This document shows positions 6,783 through 8,438 of a DNA stretch of 8,438 nt, in pieces; the first letter of the stretch is position 1, and each line of letters opens with the position of its first letter. Both the position numbers and the translations under genes were made by a program. Origin of the DNA: an uncultured Clostridium sp. (GTDB lineage: Bacteria; Bacillota; Clostridia; TANB77; CAG-508); contig CAMGAZ010000053.1 in the NCBI GenBank assembly GCA_946008205.1, forward strand, positions 1-8,438, read 5' to 3'. Under the pieces are notes generated by a model. It had not been told where the DNA came from. It searched no databases and saw only the letters and a program-made list of their open reading frames with translations.

Positions 6783-8399
6783 ATGAGAGAGGAGTTTAAT
6801 TCTTATGATGAATTATGCTCGAAATTTGTAACGTTGATATCTTCAATAAAGGGACAAACTCATAATAACACTTCAGAGGTACAACAAAAGAGCGAGGATG
6901 ATTTTATTAAGGCTTTCATTATGGATATGGAAAAGAAGCCCAACATTCGACTCGCATTTAAAGAAAAAAGAATAACAACAAAATCAGAACTTATCAATGA
7001 AATTGATACGCTCTTAATGAAGAGTAAATCAAATGAAGCCTCATACACATTGAAAGAACTTAAATTGATAGCTGAAAAAAAGCAGTTAAACTGCATTGAT
7101 GGAGAGTTAAAGGATAATGTTTTCAATGTTTATGTAAGACGTTATCTTAGTTTCAAGTTCAATCTTGATTGGAACGAGAATACAATCCTATCAAATGCAA
7201 TAACAGGAATTACAGTTATAAAATCTACCGATTTAGAAAACAAAGCACTGGAGATAATAGGTAAGTTCGTAGGATTGAAATTTATTGATAAAGATGACTT
7301 CTTGGCTGTTTGGAAAAATAAGACGACAGACTGCAAGTCTCCAAATATTGAAGTTGACTCAAAACTGATAAATCGATTGATACATTTAGCTAAAAGTAAA
7401 AATAAAACTATTGAAGAGATACTTGGCGAATTGGAGAATCCGCAAACGCCAGTTTCTGATACTCAAGAGGAAATTTTAATTAATGGAAAAAGTCTTGACC
7501 AAGTAAAAGAAGATTTAGATAAATATGAAAGAATAAAGTCACTTGCAGAATTGGCAGAATTCGGTTCAGAGGCAAAGGATGTTAAAAGTTATCTCTCTGA
7601 TTTAGGAAAGAAAGAACTGGTTGAAGCTGTTCAGCAGTCTGTCCTAAATGGTATGAATCTGGAAGAGGTTGAGCCATTCAAAAACCTAAAAAGGATTGTG
7701 GAGAAGATGATCAAAGCTGACACTGCAGAAAAAATAGTGAGTGCCGTCGGTGAATTTTCTACAATTGTTGAGGAAATGAGTTCATTAGTGAAAGACAAAA
7801 ACACTGCATTATCAGATAAGAAAAATGCTATACGAGAAAAGGAGACTGCAAAAACCTTAATAATAAACGAAGTGAAATCTCATTATCAGAATCTTTTCAA
7901 AGAAGATTTGTCTTCAGAAGATCCAACCTCTGCAATTGATATACTTATTGGAAAGGTAAAAGAAAAGATTTCAACATTAGAGAAAGATATAGATAAAAAG
8001 GAAATTATTAACAAGGAAAAAGATAAAGAAATCCAAGCATTGTGCCAAGACTATTCTAACTTGATGTCAACTGCATTTGAAAAGATAGAAAATGATCTTG
8101 TTAGAACTTGTAAAAATGCCAAAACGACAGATGGTCTTGCAACAAAGTTTATTCAGCGTGTGATTAATAATGATGCTTTTGGTGTAGATGGTTTTATGGA
8201 GGAGTTAAAGAGCATTATTAATAATCCCACATTCAATCATGAAAAAGTGCAAACATCACTTAAAGAACTATTCCTTGATGCTGTGCAGAATAATAGTTGG
8301 ATTCAAACTCTTTCTCATATTTATCTATATGTACAAAATCCCCAAGTTGCATCATATTTCACACAGAATAAGATTGATGTTAGATGTATAAATTCATAG
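6783..8399 (+). CDS. Soluble helical coiled-coil protein of unknown function
   Basis: This 538-residue protein is not recognised. An in-frame TTG directly precedes the ATG at 6783; the ATG is the more likely start. There is no signal peptide or membrane helix, so it should be cytoplasmic. It is rich in Lys, Glu, Asp, Asn and Ile and appears almost entirely helical. Coiled-coil-like stretches with charged heptad character occur at about residues 325-370 (around IVEEMSSLVKDKNTALSDKK) and 390-425 (around KEKISTLEKDIDKKEIINKE). Residues 1-200 and the last 110 residues look like separate helical domains; the C-terminus, with SWIQTLSHIYLYVQ, is more hydrophobic and may be a binding surface. No Walker A, nuclease, protease or nucleotidyltransferase motif was seen. 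It follows the membrane protein gene by 42 bases, and another probable gene starts 18 bases later, so it is an internal operon member. A scaffold linking the Hsp70-like ATPase to the membrane proteins, or a substrate or effector, are both possible. Confidence 0.82.
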   Translation: MREEFNSYDELCSKFVTLISSIKGQTHNNTSEVQQKSEDDFIKAFIMDMEKKPNIRLAFKEKRITTKSELINEIDTLLMKSKSNEASYTLKELKLIAEKKQLNCIDGELKDNVFNVYVRRYLSFKFNLDWNENTILSNAITGITVIKSTDLENKALEIIGKFVGLKFIDKDDFLAVWKNKTTDCKSPNIEVDSKLINRLIHLAKSKNKTIEEILGELENPQTPVSDTQEEILINGKSLDQVKEDLDKYERIKSLAELAEFGSEAKDVKSYLSDLGKKELVEAVQQSVLNGMNLEEVEPFKNLKRIVEKMIKADTAEKIVSAVGEFSTIVEEMSSLVKDKNTALSDKKNAIREKETAKTLIINEVKSHYQNLFKEDLSSEDPTSAIDILIGKVKEKISTLEKDIDKKEIINKEKDKEIQALCQDYSNLMSTAFEKIENDLVRTCKNAKTTDGLATKFIQRVINNDAFGVDGFMEELKSIINNPTFNHEKVQTSLKELFLDAVQNNSWIQTLSHIYLYVQNPQVASYFTQNKIDVRCINS

Positions 8400-8417
8400 T
8401 TCATTCTGACTGAACAA

Positions 8418-8438
8418 ATGTTGAGAGCTTTAGGCATT
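8418..8438 (+). CDS. Possible start of a further operon gene, cut by the window end
   Basis: An ATG at 8418, 18 bases after the preceding stop, opens a frame of seven codons reading MLRALGI up to the window edge. Spacing and strand fit another gene of the same operon. Seven residues cannot identify a family. They are compatible with the first strand of an actin/Hsp70-type ATPase (as in LGIDYGT of the neighbouring large gene), but many other proteins begin this way. Treat this as a probable gene start only. Confidence 0.4.

Overview
The window reads as one same-strand operon of at least five genes, probably from a member of the Bacteroidales (Bacteroides, Prevotella or a relative). Three things suggest this: the first gene looks like a UpxY-type NusG paralog, a regulator family characteristic of that order; the other genes are AT-rich with very short gaps; and there are no clear Shine-Dalgarno sites. 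Taxonomy is inferred, not proven. The + strand is coding almost throughout. I found no RNA genes, insertion sequences, CRISPR arrays, or gene-free stretches longer than about 45 bases.

Layout: (1) 10-750, a UpxY/NusG-like transcription antiterminator with a roughly 68-residue N-terminal extension. (2) 758-2161, an exported protein anchored by a C-terminal membrane helix, with a possible von Willebrand A-like (vWA-like) fold in the periplasm. (3) 2168-5500, a 1110-residue cytoplasmic protein with about 470 residues of predicted beta-rich sequence followed by a complete Hsp70-type ATPase domain and a short, diverged C-terminal tail. (4) 5532-6740, a second exported single-pass membrane protein, with a duplicated periplasmic domain and a cytoplasmic domain carrying a repeated P-[DN]-G motif. 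(5) 6783-8399, a soluble, helical, coiled-coil protein that I do not recognise. (6) A likely further gene starts at 8418 and runs off the end.

Base composition drops sharply after gene 1: sampled 60-base lines are 40-67% G+C in gene 1 and near 30% in gene 2. The regulator and the genes it precedes may therefore have different histories, although gaps of 6-42 bases suggest co-transcription.

Working model (inference): genes 2 and 4 present periplasmic domains and have cytoplasmic parts. Gene 3 is a cytoplasmic Hsp70-like ATPase whose beta-rich front half could bind partners. Gene 5 is a coiled-coil scaffold or effector. Together they could form an envelope-spanning, ATP-driven chaperone or signalling complex, with expression controlled by a dedicated antiterminator. 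I do not recognise this combination as a named system. A defence, inter-bacterial conflict or surface-assembly role is possible, but nothing in the sequence decides among them; no nuclease, protease, toxin or glycosyltransferase motif is visible.
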